DNA of 64,000 nt from Diploscapter coronatus (lineage: Eukaryota > Nematoda > Chromadorea > Rhabditida > Rhabditidae). Position numbers and translations under genes: made by a program. Location of the stretch: positions 64,937,201 to 65,001,200 of the forward strand of contig OZ038422.1 in assembly GCA_964036155.1 (NCBI GenBank). Direction: 5' to 3'. Below are positions 1-13,232 of the stretch, in pieces; positions within the stretch are counted from its first letter, which is position 1; every line of letters starts with the position of its first letter. The notes beneath the pieces are model-generated. The model had not been told where the DNA came from and did not search any database. It worked only from the letters and a program-made list of their open reading frames with translations.

Positions 1-2301
1 TTCAAGGACGGAAAGCTGCCCCCTCCTCCCTTTCAAGGCTCTACGTTTTCGATTTCCCATAACCCTCTTGTCCCCCCCACTAATTCTGCGTCTTTTCCCC
101 CTGGTATCTCGCTTTTCTGCATCTCCATTCCATACTATTTCTGAGTTTCTCTGCCTCTTTGCTTCACTGTGCCTAAATTTTCAGCGCTGTTGCGAATTTT
201 CCAACAAAACGACGCGTTTAGAAAAGCGTATTTTCCAATCATTTCAGCGACTTTACTATATTATTTGCTACGTTGTTTTGTACTTTTTCAAATTTTCGGT
301 CCCTCAATTTTCAAGACCTATTTTCTCACATTTTCCCGAGAGCCTCATGCTTTTGCTTTTCGCGCAGTCTTCGTCCCGGCAAAGGAAACTCTCTGCGTAC
401 TTTCCCCTCTATATTTCTCCTCTTTCTATCTTTTCGTCTCTCTCAATTACAAACACTATTTCCCTAAAATCCATCGATTGTTTGAAAAGCCTAGACACCA
501 TTTGAAAATACGAGAGGAAAAGCCTAAAGGCAGAGAAATAGGGTTAGAAATTGATAGAGAAAAAGAGCGAGAGAGCGAGAAATAACATGGAATTTTCAGA
601 GGAGCGAAAGAAGAAAAGAGTACCGCCCCCTATTTCCCCTTTGGCTAGAATTATTGACAGCCTTCGGCTGTTTTCTTTCGAACTACCGTATCCCTTCTTT
701 GACAAAAATCAGAAAATCCATATCTTTGCAAAAATCGGAGTGTGGATTGGAGCCGAGGACAAAAATGGGGGAAGGGATGTTTGGGCGGGTCGATAAGCCA
801 CTGAGCAGCTATGAGTGCGCTCTGGAAAATCGACGTTTTCGCGTGCTTATGTTCTTGCGGAGCGCCGTCTATCGATTACCGTTAATGAACAGCGAGCAGC
901 GGGAGATTTGCGCCAAATTTGAGCGAATGGCGAACATTTTTAGGGGCACAATTTTCCACCCAACAGTCTCGTATCGACATTCAGTAAATGCAGAAAATTT
1001 TAAGTTTTGGCGGGAAAATTTGAAAGTTTTTTAATTTCTATTGAAAAATTTCGTTAAATGGAGCAAAAAATCATGAGATTTTTCATTTGTATAAATATGT
1101 TTCATTAATTATCCTGATGAAAGAAAATTCTTATCCAAAAATAAAAGCATGATCTGCATATCTTCTATGCTTACCCCTTGTACTCTAGAGACGGACACTG
1201 TAATTTGCATACATTTTTCTTTTTCGCCATCTTCTACCTCTATATCTTCAATGCTATTTATCTTTTCTCTCTCTAAATGTTCAATACTATTTCCCTTCCT
1301 TTCTAGCATCTGTCGTTTACAGATGGGGTACTCTCATATGAGGGATTAGCTTGCTTGCTTGTCTGTTCCACTCCCTTTCCATATAAGCTTATCCGCGCGC
1401 ATTCAATCGAAAGCTAATTACTCTAACTATTCCTGAAAGAGAATAATTAACTAAACAATAAATTGAGATAATTAGCCTAACTAAATCGATCTATTGAATA
1501 CTTCCCTTTGGTAAATATGAAATACTAAACCGCTGAGGATTAAACTACGAAAATGACCCAAACAAATGATAATCTTGAAATCTATCCTAAAGTATCACTA
1601 AAATTGAATACACTTCTTCAAATACTTTCGAATGGCTAAACTATGAAGAAATAATATTCCGATGAAAGAGTATTTTAAAACACATACCTCAGTTTTAAAA
1701 TTGAGATTTTTCCAAAATCTCAATTTTTTCTCGACCTAAAAACCCCCTTTAAATTTCCTTAGTACCAGCTGGTCTGGAGTGGTTAGAGCATTCGACCATC
1801 CCTCCTCCTAACACGGGATTAGAATAGCTTCATTCTATCTCTTTCATCTCTATATTTTTCATACTATCTCCCCTTTTCTCTAATGTTTTCCCTCTCATCT
1901 TTTCACGCTGTTTCCCCATCTCTGCATCTTTTCCTTTTCCCTCTTAGGAACTGACAAAAGATAAATTGCCTCTGGCTTTGGTGTGTGGGCGCTTATTTTG
2001 TTTGCGCCTTTCCCAGAGAGCCGAAAGACCATTATATTTTCGACAGATTTCGGAGATTTTAATCTAGCCGCAAAATTAAAAACCAACATGATTTGCCGAA
2101 ATTTGACTTTTCAAATCACAACTCTCAAAAATCCGATAAAGTCACTTTTTAAGACACGAAAGACTGAATTAACCCGATTCGAAGCAAACCAAACAATACC
2201 AAACTAATGTATCAGCCAAATTTGAATCAAAATATACCATTTTCTAATCGAATTTTTAAAAGTTATATTTTTTCAACGTAATTAATAAAAATTCTACTAA
2301 C
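1..2301 (-). other. Long 3' intron of the ONECUT gene (partial)
   Basis: No exon is recognisable here on either strand. The CUT exon ends at 2302 with a good donor (GTTAGTAG on the minus strand), and the homeodomain that follows CUT in all ONECUT proteins is not encoded in 1-2301. This stretch is therefore inferred to be intron. It is rich in pyrimidine tracts with the core TACTATTTC (for example 133 and 1284) and holds a tRNA-like remnant near 1771-1830. The open frames at 68-1034 are low-complexity, Phe/Ser-rich readings of these tracts and I do not regard them as genes. Confidence 0.6.
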
Positions 2302-5300
2302 CTGCTAAACGCAGAGCGGACATTCGTTGGAACTCGGGTTCCTGGAGCCATTTGGCCATGCGACGAAACGTCTCCCGACCGCTTTTTAGCTTCGACCAGG
2401 GCTTCGGGTTACGCAGCAAATCCGATAAAGTGCCTTGGGACCTGAAAAATATTGACTTTGATATTTTTATTTCTTCAGCTTTAAAAATATAATTATGTTA
2501 TTTTTTGATCGAAGATGGTACTAACATCAGAGCATATATCGAAGTTCTTTTCCAAATTTAAACCATGTTTGAAACTTAGCAAAATCGAAATTTTCCAGCA
2601 TAAAGACGTTTATCTTTCAAGATTTCCCTACAAAAGCGTAAATCTTTCTTCAGGAATTCTATTCGTTTCAATTTTTTGTTAAGAAATTCTCCCTTTTGAA
2701 TTTTCACTTAGCAAAATCCCCTTCCTTTTCTCCTTTCCTACCGACTACAATTCACAATCAGTCAGTGCCTGTGTGGCTAATTGCATTGCAAAGCCCGCCG
2801 CACGACAAGCTCTGAGTCAAATCGAATTATCACTTCGAATCAACAAATCAAAACGAGCCGGCCAAATGGCCCAGCGGCTAACGAACCTGACCAACTATAG
2901 CATAATTTTGACTAATTTTTGCCAAAAATAACTGTTCAAAAATTTTCTGAATTTTGATAACAAAGAAAAAACCTCCTTCACCCAATTTTATGCGAAAAAG
3001 TGCTAATTTGGCACTTTTGCAGATCTTTTAAAACAAATGATCTTGAAAACTTGTTATTAATCTATGATAAGAAACAAAATAAGATCTTTCGACTAAAATT
3101 TTTTGCTCAAAAATTAGCATAAAAAGTCGACCTGCAGAGAACCCTTTGCGCGAAAATGGCCTGAGGGATCGAGTATCGCTTGAGTTCAGCGGAGATACGG
3201 GTTGCCAGTTCCTGAAACAAATCCTTGAAAATCGTCTTTTCTTGAAAAAAAAGCGTGCAAACATCTTTTTCGACCAACCTTCGTATTCAACTCCTCCCCA
3301 TCGTCATCCTCCAATTCGCCAAGAAGATCATCTTCTCCAGACATCGGTTGGTGCTGGAGCTGGTGTCTCTGGAAATTATTCTCAATCTTTTTCCAAAAGA
3401 CGACTTTTGAAATCTTTAGCCTATTCTTTTCTCTAAAATTATATTTTTTTATTTTATGAAGTGTTACTTGCCGAATATTGTTTTATACCATTTTTTCTTC
3501 GAAATTTTGATTTCTTTAGACGAATCTCTTACTCTCACCTGAACAATGTCATTTCGCATCTCGCTGCCAACCGGAACGATGACTACGGGGATTTTGCCAT
3601 TCATCCTCGGCGAGTCGTCCTTCATCGAATGGGGACTCTGAAAAACTCAATAATTAGATGATTCAGTAACCCATAAAATTAGCATAAACTCAGGAAAAGA
3701 ACGAGAAAATAATAGCGATTACAGACATTTTCATTAAAATACCGTACCTCTTCATCGTGTGGTTCTCCATCTTCCTGCTCGTAGACAGGATAATTTTCGA
3801 GTTTCGGCGAGTGCATCTGAATGTCGTAACTCGGCGTGAAATTCGACGTCGAGTATTGGATGTCCTGAAAATTCAATATTATTGTATTTTTGCAAGAATT
3901 CGAAAGCTGAAGATATTGTAAATTATATTATTTTTTGCGTCGCATTCATGATCTAATGGATATCTCTTTCAAAACATAAAGAAAGTTTTTTTTTCTAATT
4001 TTTTCTTGCATGTTTAAAGAAGCCTTGTCTAAAACAAAGATATTTTGTGATACTGTTCAAATTAAAGGCTTTAAATTAATAGCATAAATTAGAATAGCTT
4101 TTACTTGATGATTCGCGGGCATGTTTGCCGAGTCCCCGTTGCCGTAATCGTCGGGCGGATTCGACGCCACAGCGTCATCTGGAATAATCACGTTGGTTTT
4201 TATTCCTGTATTGTTTGTTTAAATTTTCATTTTAAAAATAGCAATTTCAAAGTATGCTTCAAAAATTTCTGGGAATTGGTGGTTTCGATTATTTCAATTA
4301 CTCGCCATTATGCTGTTCCTTAAAAATACAAAAATTATCAACTTTCCCTATTTCCATTATGTTTCTCTACTCTTTCTAATTTTCGAAACTCGGAAATACT
4401 TTGGAAGCATGGAAATAGTGTGAGAAATATGATTTGGGGCAAGATATAGAAAAGGGAAAATAGTATCCAAACAATGAGAGTAAAAAGAAGCCAGACGAAA
4501 TGCAACCCGATCTCTCATTTCCATATCGCCGCAGGCAGCGAGTAAACATGGCTAGCATACGCCATTTGGCGATATGAAATGGAAGGAAGTGAAAAATAGC
4601 ATTAGAAAGAGAAGGAAAGAATAGAAAATACGAGGAAACCATTTTTTCAACATCGTAAAAACCCGAATAAGTCTACTCTGTTCATACTGTTTTATTGATT
4701 TTCAGATTAGAATAAAATCTGCTTACTCTGTTCATCCTCCTCCTCGCCTTCGTGCTTCAGGTCGTATTCGTACTTGATGCTCACATTGTAGCTGTTGTAT
4801 GAGGATTGGGTAGAGGGCGGGAAGAAGTAGCTGCAAATTTTTCATAACTCAAAAAAATCACTTTTTTCATTTCTAAAAATATGATAAAAAACGTTTTTTC
4901 TTTAAAAGTAAAATAAAATTCTAAAAATCTTTTTAAAACAATTCTAACTTGATATTATTGGTCCTTTCGGGCTGGGGCGAGGCCGACCTGCCGCCATTGA
5001 ATTTGTCTCCGCCGTTCGATGAAGTCACCGTCGAAATGGGCGGCAGTGGCTGAAGCGTTGTCAGAGTGGCATAATTACTGAAACTTGACAAAATTAAAAA
5101 CGTGTGGTCAGGTCCAAGTCCTTCAAGAGGTAATATTTTTGCCAAAATTTGAATAATTAGATCAGACTTTTATGGTTTGATCAATTAGCTTTTCCTGCTA
5201 AAATTTTCCTTGACTACCTCAACTTCCCCTATTTTTCTATCCATATAAAATTTAGCTTATTCCCCTTAAAATAGTCAGTTTTGTGATCAGCTTTTGAAAA

Positions 5301-8300
5301 TTGCGATTTTTCTCGAGAAAAAATACAAATGTTTCTAAGTTCCGGGGTTACACTTTTAGTTTCTTTTCGGTTTTCTTTGAAAACTTCTATAGGACTCATT
5401 CAGGCTTTTCCTTTCTAAAGGTGCTCATCTGTCTTTTTCTCTTCGTCTCTCCCATTTTCTATACTATTTCCTCGTTTCTTTTATCTTTCCCCTCACCAAA
5501 AAGTCATGGCGATTACTCTTTTGCGCTTCACATGTCAAGCTCTCTATATGCCAATTTAGAGAGCATTCGAAAACGAGAGGCGAAAAGAGAAAAGCATAGA
5601 CAATTTATCTATCTCTTTCTCTCCTTCTTTTCTACCCTATTTCGCTCTAATTCTCAAGGGAACTTTTTCCGCTTCTCTAGTCCCTCTCATAGCTTATTGC
5701 TCTCCAATATCTCTAGATCTTGCACCCGTTTTGGGATAAAAACAGATAACACTTATGCTCCCCCATTTAGCATATCACTTTTAGTAGATCTTCGGTTCAA
5801 GGGGGTATATCCAAGAAAAGCTCAGGTAAGATTGGATTTGTGAAAGTAAAATAACAAAAAGTTTTAGATTTTCAAGTCATTTTCAGAAATTTCGAAATAA
5901 ATAAATAGATAGGCTTCAAATTTTAATATGGCTAAGCATACTTCTAGAAATATTAATACGTGACGTTAGCCCCCATTTGTGGTGAAAAATATTCGAAAAT
6001 TTCACTCACCAATCTAGCATGAATAGTTTCGACAATTAGAACTTGAAAATAGTAAAAGCCAAAAATTTAGGATGAAAATGGATTTTACTAGTATCGCGAA
6101 TTAAAAATTTCTCCTTCTCTCTAGTTCTCTAAAAGCCACATACTATTTCCCAGTTCAAGAGTGAAATCTTTCGATATCTCCAAAATCGGCTCCCACGTTT
6201 TCATCATCATTCACAAAAAATTCCATTTTTTCGGTCTCTCAAAATTCTCAACTATTTCCCAAACTTATTCCCCTTTTCTTTTCCGTATCTCTAATTTGCA
6301 TGATATTTCCCCGAAAATTCATATATGCGTCGAGAGAACGAAAGAGATTTTCGAGAAAATAGAAAAAACACTCCAAGCTCTTTTATGGCATCTTTTTCCA
6401 ATGCAGAATCAGCGAAAACTTGAGTCATGCTCGATATGAATTAGGAAAAACGCATTTTTAGGATATCGAACTTTTCGATAGCATTTTCCACTTTCGGTAC
6501 CAAACTCTCAAGAAAATCATCGAAGTTTTCGATTTTTAGGGTTCATCAATTTGGATAGGTTTCAAAATGTCTCCAGTAAAGGCAAGATTTGATCTAATTT
6601 ACGATACTCGAAACTAATTTACTGTTAGAAGCAAATAAAGCTACTGACCCATAAATAGTTGCGGCGCTCGGGCTGCTCCCCGAATAGGCGTCCAGGTACG
6701 GGTTGTGGTCGTCGGCTGAAATTGGAAATTTTTAAATTTTCAAAAATCATATTTAACTTATTTCTTAATTTTTTTCAAAAATATTTTAAATAATTAATTC
6801 GTGTAAGGAAAATTTTTAATTTTCACAAAACGTATTTCTTTGAAAAATAGAAATTCTTGGAAGAAAAGTAAAACTTCAGACAAAAATACATTAAAAACTA
6901 ACCTCCATTATTATGGTTGGAGGTCGGAGAGGTGAGTGCAGCGCTGAGCAGAGGGTCGGCCGCCAGCGTCGTCCCGCCCGAGTCCAGGCCTTCCATACGG
7001 CGTCCTAAAAATTTTTATGAAAAGGGTAGATTTTCGAAAATGTGGATAAAATCAACAAGTTTCAGAAGAAAAAGACAATTATTTTATTTCTTAACTGCTG
7101 TAAACAATAGTTTTCGAGAAACAGAAAAGTTTGCAAGAAAAGAATGTAGAAAACGAAAATATCAGGATCTGACGAAACCCTACTTGAGGAAAATCTAAGT
7201 TTCTGAAAAACTGAAAAAAAATACAAATTTCGCAAAAATACAAAATTTTATATTCTATCCTGAAGAAAACCGAGAAAACAACTGACAATAAAATGAAAGA
7301 AAACGAAAGGAATACTGATTCAGGAAAATTTAGAGGGGACTGAACGACGAAGAAAGGAAAAATAAGGTGTCTAATAAAACCCAGAAAATGTCTCTTCCTC
7401 TCCCAAAATTTCATATTATTTTTCCCTCTCCATCTTTTCTTCTCCTCAAAATACTATATCTCTTACTTTTCTCGGACTCTCTAACCTCAATTTTGTGCCT
7501 TTACTAGTCACCCCTCTTGCCTCTGCCCAACTGAAGCACAAATGTCCAGGCCACAAGCCTTCAGAGGGAATGATGGCGAAATAGCGCTGCGAAAGAGGAA
7601 AATGAAAAAGAGACACAAGAAAAACAGAATGACGAAATAGAATTTGAGAGTTAAGAGAACGAAAAGAAAAATACGAAAAAATAGAGAGCATCTTCTCGAA
7701 GAGACGCTAGACATCCAGAATTAGAGATAAGGAAAATGCACGAAATAGTCTGAAAATGTGGAAAATAAAAGAAGTCAAGAAAAGCTAGAGAGTATTCAAA
7801 AAGAAAAAGAATACTAATGAGAAGGAGAAATAGAGCGAAAAATTCTAGGAGGAAGAGAAAACGACAAACGTTTGGGGGTATTGAAAGTGAAGAGGGTCCA
7901 GACGACGAGACAGAGCTTTAGCTTGAGTCCTGCACATTTCCTTTCTCGGGTGGCTTGAAGCCTCTCTCATTTTGCATTTTCTTTTTCTCTAGCTTTCCCC
8001 TAAAACTCCGTACTATTTCTCTTTTCTGCTATCTTTTTCTCTCCGCATAAGACACTACTATTTATCCTTTTCTCTAACCATGGTTTGCCATCTGCTATAT
8101 AAGGGGGCTCAAGTAACTATGTCTAGCTTCTGCCTTTTTCTTTTCTCCCATTATCCACGCTATTTTCCTCTTTCTCTCGTTTCCTTGGCTTTGGCATAAC
8201 GAATTATCAGAAGAAAAATAGCGTGAAGTTAGAGAAAATAACGAGAGAAATAGTATTCGAATTTTAGAAAGTAAAAGAGAATTAGAAGAAATAACATGCA

Positions 8301-8701
8301 ATTTGTAGAGAATTATAGATGGAGATTGACAGAGTCAGGCCGAAGACGAGGAAGGAAGAAATTACAGCTAGAGAAATTGAGCTCCAAGGCGAAAACAGTA
8401 CGAATTAGGCAATTATTTTCTTTCGCTCTCTCGATTTTTCATGCTATTTCTCAAAATTAGCGTTGAATACCGTAATCTCGAAAAATAGTTTTAGAGAAAA
8501 AAGTAATTTTTGCAACAAAAAATCTACGGAAATCGATAAACATAGCTTGAAGGAATGACGAGAAAATGGAATTTTTAGAAAATTCAACCAAGAATCTAAT
8601 CCAATCGACCAACCTGTCAGAAAGTCGTGATCCCCGAGTCTGTACCACCAGCCTGGAAGGTTGGAAATCGTCTGCGTTACGTCGCTACCGAACTCCCTCA
8701 T
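2302..8701 (-). CDS. ceh-48: ONECUT (HNF6-type CUT homeobox) transcription factor, 3' end outside window
   Basis: Sequence-specific nuclear transcription factor. Eleven exons are consistent in phase: 8614-8701, 6903-7004, 6649-6715, 4949-5077, 4727-4830, 4105-4178, 3748-3864, 3539-3637, 3279-3368, 3132-3211 and 2302-2441, giving 363 residues so far. The last three encode the CUT domain, almost identical to vertebrate HNF6: ELKRYSIPQAIFAQRVLCR, then SQGTLSDLLRNPKPWSKLKS, then FRRMAKWLQEPEFQRMSALR. Upstream the exon at 4949-5077 has LQPLPPISTV, matching the conserved ONECUT STP box. The remaining N-terminal region is acidic and low in complexity. The homeodomain is missing from the window; the intron after CUT is over 2.3 kb. 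The start at 8701 was chosen because a TTCAG acceptor lies just upstream; an earlier 5' exon cannot be excluded. ceh-48 is the C. elegans gene most like vertebrate ONECUT, but the exact ortholog among the several worm ONECUT genes is inferred. Confidence 0.88.
5078..6648 (-). other. Long ONECUT intron filled with pyrimidine-rich repeat
   Basis: The 1.57-kb gap lies between phase-matched exons 6649-6715 and 4949-5077. It contains repeated CT-rich blocks with TACTATTTCC cores (5462, 6141). A 180-codon plus-strand frame at 5301-5843 has a composition driven by these tracts (Phe, Ser, Leu) and no recognisable domain, so I do not call it a gene. Confidence 0.6.
7005..8613 (-). other. First ONECUT intron with purine/pyrimidine repeat blocks
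   Basis: This 1.6-kb intron is inferred from the phase match between exon 8614-8701 (ends with one extra base) and exon 6903-7004 (starts with two). Both orientations of the CT-rich repeat occur: TACTATTTCTC at 8011 and GAAATAGTATTC at about 8246. No coding exon is evident. Confidence 0.55.
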
Positions 8702-8711
8702 TCTAGCCTCC
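8702..8711 (-). promoter_or_regulatory. Splice or trans-splice acceptor upstream of the ONECUT start
   Basis: On the minus strand a T-rich run followed by TTCAG ends about nine bases before the ATG at 8701. This could be an SL1 trans-splice site or the end of a 5' UTR intron; the sequence alone does not distinguish them. Confidence 0.4.
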
Positions 8712-9376
8712 TGAACTCATGAAAAATTAATACCGTAGCTCAAAAATCTATATTTTTCTATCATTATTTCAAGAAACATGGTAGCGAATAGGGGATACTG
8801 TAGCACAACTCAAAGAATCTTCATACGGTTAGAGGTACACACACACCAGAAGCATGTTATGAGCACGACATCTAATTTTGAAAGAAATTCGAAAATTAGG
8901 ATAAAATTTTTTAATAACAAAAAATAAATGACTGAAAATCGATTAAAAACAATCAAATAAAACGATCTTGCAAAATGAAAGTTGATTTTTGTGATGATGA
9001 AAAAGAATTTGATAGAATCATTTTTAGGTTTCTCTAAAAGCATATGCTCGGAAAAACAAAACCATTCGGTTTGACTAAAATCTTCAACAAAAGCTTTTTT
9101 TCAAATTTCCCCCAAAAAACAATTAAAGTCATCAGATCTAACCAGAACTAAGCGATAAAATAAATTGATTTTTTTCAGAGAAAATATTCAATTTCCACAA
9201 AATCAAAAATCGAAGAATTCATCTCTGAAAAGAAGAAAACACGAAAAAATTGAGCGTTTCATAGAATTAAAATAAATCGGGATAAAAATGATGTATGATA
9301 ATTCATTTCTTTGGAAAATACTATTAAAAGCCACCGGTCAAAATTACCGGGCGACTCTTTTCTTCCTGGGGCAAAT
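8702..9376. other. Intergenic region, map-1 3' end to ONECUT start
   Basis: About 675 bp that I read as map-1 3' UTR plus the ONECUT promoter. It is AT-rich with no exon-like segment. The gap is wider than those within the gene cluster upstream, so ONECUT probably has its own promoter. Confidence 0.5.
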
Positions 9377-12300
9377 TTAGATCTGTTCCCCATAGACATC
9401 AGCGAGTTGATCCATGAACCAGGGCCTTCCACTCGGTCTCCTTGCGGTTAGCACCTCGCAGCCAGAGTCCGTCACCAGCAGCGTCTGCTCGAACTGGGCG
9501 GAACGCTTTCCGTCGACCTGAACTATCGATTTCTCACTCATTTTATCGATAAGGAAAATGAAGGCCCACTGACCTCATGAAAAAAAAACAAAAAATAAAG
9601 TGAATTTTTGAAACGTACAAAAATTTTTCTCAATTATCTTAAATCTTATCGAAATCAAAAGGCTGTAACTATTGAATTGAAATGGGAGATCAATAAACAC
9701 CATGAATATTTGAAAAATACATCTAAAAAAAACTTTCTGGTTAAAAATTCTCTACAATTATAGACGTTTTCTGAGAGTTTCTCGAATAAAAGGAGGCTTA
9801 AAACTATCAAAAGAAATTTCTTTTCAACATTTCAAATACGTTTCAAGAAACCTTATAGTCTAGATACCTTCAAGACTGTGCAATAAGATTTGATTAACGG
9901 CTGAAGAGAAAATTCGAAAAATCTGAAGCCTACCGTGACCGCAGTCCAATCGTCCGGCCATCTGCCGTCGTTCCAAACACCGGCGTTGATCATCTGCAAA
10001 AATAAAAGATTACGGTAATTTCTTTTAGGATTACGATAGTCTTCATCGTCTTTTAAAAATTTCAACTTACCGGCTCGATGGTGAACGCATTGCCGGCCTT
10101 CATGACGCCAACCGCGTTGTTCTTAGCGTAGTGCGGAATATTTGGTGCGGTGTGGAAAAGTCTGAAACATTCCGCTTAAAACACTTTTCAAACGTGAATT
10201 AGATAAGTTTTAAAAATTCTATGTAAATCACTGAATATTGCAAGACTAATAGCGAATTATTCTCCGTATCTAAAAGCGAATTACCAATTTCAGAGAAGTT
10301 CTATTTTCAAACATTTACATAAAAGTCCTATTTTTGCGTTTTTTACGAAGAAAACCCCAACCTGTGAATGTCATGATCATTTCCTTTCGAAAATATATTT
10401 TTCAAAAATTATGGAGAATTTCCGACCTATGAATTCCATGCCCGCAGTAGGCCTTGACGACGGAAAACCCATTTGCATTCGCGTGCTTCTGGATCACATT
10501 GCCGATCTCGCGGAACTTCACGCCGGGGCGCACTGAAATTATATTTGTAACACTACGCATTATTTCAACTCACTGCTTTTCCGTTTAAACTTCAGATAAT
10601 TTAAACTTTTTTGAAACATATGTTAAAAATATGGAGAAAACTTGTCCAAAAATGATAATAAAATGAAGTTTATTTAACACATTCTTTAAATTCAGAAAAA
10701 TTAAGGCTTACCGATTTTAATCGCCTCCTGCAGGCACTCGTAGGTGACTCGCACGAGCTTTCTGGACTCCTCATCGACCTTGTCGCCCACGAAGAACGTC
10801 TCGTTCAGATCGCCGTGGAAGCCGCGATGGTACACCGTCACGTCCACTGAAAATTAAAATAAAATCAATGATTGTTGAAATTTTAAACTTTAGAACTGAA
10901 AAATAGTATGTGTCTCAAAGAAAAGATGGATCTTGATGAAATTTTATAGAATAATCTGATTTTATCAATGTCACAAAAAATTAAAAAGGGCTAAATTTCC
11001 TTACCATTGCAAACGTCCCCATTTTCGAGCTTTCTCATGTCCGGGATTCCATGACAGATGACCTCGTTCACCGACGTGCAACAGCTCTTCGGGAATTTGT
11101 AGTAGCTGGAAAATCATAATTTTGAAAAAATCTGCTTTTGAGCCTCATAAAATGTCCTAGTTTAAAAAGTACGCCACTTTAATATTTATTTGGCATTAAA
11201 AATTGTGCAAGAAACTTTAAGGTATAAGAAAAATTAAGTTTTTTTTTTTAAATTAACAAAAAATACCCCAGAGGACTAGGATAGCATTCCCTCTCGATGG
11301 CGGCTTCGTGCACGACGCGGTCGAGTTCGTCGGTCGTCACTCCAGGAGCACAGGCCTAAAATTTTAATTTGTATTCTTATTGTTTTTTTTTTATCTTTAT
11401 TTTTTTATTTTCTCCAAATTTTTATCCTATGTTTCAGAAAATCTACATCTTCAATCTAAAATCCGTCATTTTGATAGTTCATTTGGATGTGGAACAAAAT
11501 ATACCCTACCAATCATAAAAGTTTTCCAAATTTCGACTTTTCCTTTTAAATGTTTCCGATATGTTTCAAGAAATCTACAAATTAGGTTGCAAAACTTCCC
11601 AACTAATTATTTGTATAATTGACGATAACTTTAAGAAGTAAGATAAAGATAAAGTTAAAAGTAAAAGGAGTAGTAAAAATTACCTTCGCCGCCTCGTCCA
11701 AGCACTCCCTGCCTAGTTTGCAAGCGACTTTGAGTCCCTCCTTCTCCTCGTCAGTTAGCACCTTCACAACGCGCTCGCTCTTCGCGTGACGTTCCTCCAG
11801 ACACACGCCTTCTGAAAATATATATATATATTTTTTTTTTTAAATTATTATTATTTTTGAATTTCGAAAGTTGAAATAATTTCATGAGAGATTTATGAGG
11901 AAAAAATATTAGACTAGCTGATATAAATCGCTTTCAATGTAGCATAATTTGAGAAAGTACAAACTTAACGATTTATTTCTAGCTGTTCGATTTCGAATAA
12001 GCTTTAAGAAGTCCTCGGTGTTTCTTATCAGAAACCTAGTTTGCTAGAGTAAGTTCATTCGCTACAATTGAAACAAAAAATTCCTCTCAAATCTGCTGGA
12101 TAATTGTAATTTAAACAACAGCAAAGACACAAACGTACCCGGATGCAGCGCGTAATCGGGACGCGGAATGTGCTCGGGCACGGCGCGACGCGACGACTGC
12201 GGAAACGGACGCAGTGGGCCAGTGAACTTGAAATTTTATTCTTGTAGAAAGAAAGATATGTTTCAAAATTTATACTGCACTGAGGTATATGTCTGAGAGT

Positions 12301-13057
12301 TGTTATTAAAATAAAAATCTCATTTGAAAAGTTAGGATTTTGGAAAATAAAAACAAATCTCACATTGTAATAAGGCCAAGGGTTGTAGGGCTGCGACACG
12401 TCCACGTGCACGGCTTTGTGCTTAGTCCAGTTCGCCTTGAAACAGTCCTGGAAAAATTAGGTAAATGTAAATTTCCAAATTTATAGAAAATCATTAGCTT
12501 CGAAGATATTTGATGATCTTCTAATATTTCGAATAAGTTTAAAACTCTCTATTCATTAATTCTAGAAAGATTGGATGCTATTCTCCTTCAAGTTTCTAAA
12601 TGTTTCAAGAAAGCCTAAAGAATCAGTAATTTGCGAGAACGAGTTGATTTTCTCTGAAATATCTCATAAGTTTCAAAAAATCGTAGGTTTTCCTATTTAC
12701 AAAATGCATTAATTCTATATTATGAAAGTAAAAGATGGCAAAAATCATCAAATCACCTCAAAAATGCCGAACACCACGGTTTTCAAATGGGTACTAATTT
12801 GAAATATGAAATTCAAATTTCTAAAATTCCAACCTGCTCACAGAAATAGGCATCTTTGAGAGCCAACTTTACGCAGGTGGGGCATCGCAATTTGGCCGGT
12901 TTCCCGCAGTTCTCAGACTCGCAAATCTGAAAAATACTTTTAATAGATTTCAGATTTAAAATTTTTAGGGATCAAAAATTTAGAATCTAGATTTACAGTT
13001 TGTATGTTTTATTAAATGATTTAAAAATAGTACCTGACCGTCCATTCCTCCAGTCAT
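9377..13057 (-). CDS. map-1: Methionine aminopeptidase type 1
   Basis: Cytosolic, ribosome-associated metalloprotease that removes the initiator methionine from nascent proteins. Twelve phase-consistent exons (13034-13057, 12834-12926, 12364-12447, 12139-12226, 11684-11811, 11267-11355, 11005-11105, 10712-10846, 10427-10532, 10071-10161, 9934-9993, 9377-9517) give 379 residues, close to human METAP1 (386). The N-terminal zinc finger is in exon 2 ([21 protein letters not shown]). Catalytic residues are visible in order: the substrate histidine in CHGIPD, metal ligands Asp in VDVTVYHRG and GDLNET, His in YCGHGIH, Glu in FTIEP and Glu in SAQFEQT. All five metal ligands are present, so the enzyme should be active. 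The start follows a TTTAG acceptor by six bases, only about 110 bases after the AATAAA of the gene upstream, which suggests operonic expression with trans-splicing. Confidence 0.97.
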
Positions 13058-13169
13058 GACTTCCTAAATCTTTACCTTTTGGTTTTATTTAAAAATAAAA
13101 ATAAAAAAATATGTCAAGGTCCAAAACCTCGTTCTTTTTCTAAAAAAAAAATAATAAGTAATGTTTATT
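13058..13169 (-). promoter_or_regulatory. Intercistronic junction: poly(A) signal then trans-splice acceptor
   Basis: On the minus strand AATAAA (13164-13169) lies 64 nt after the BORCS6 stop codon. About 100 nt further on, a GATTTAG acceptor precedes the map-1 ATG by six bases. This spacing matches the classic nematode SL2 operon arrangement. That SL2 is actually used is inference. Confidence 0.55.
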
Positions 13170-13232
13170 AAAAAAGCAAATAAATAAATTAAATGAAAGC
13201 TTAAAAAAATTGAAAATTGAAAAAAATTATTA

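Noticed and set aside
5301..5843. 180-codon plus-strand open frame
   Set aside because: It lies in a phase-verified ONECUT intron. Its Phe/Ser/Leu-rich composition follows the CT-rich repeat, and no domain or splice structure is present.
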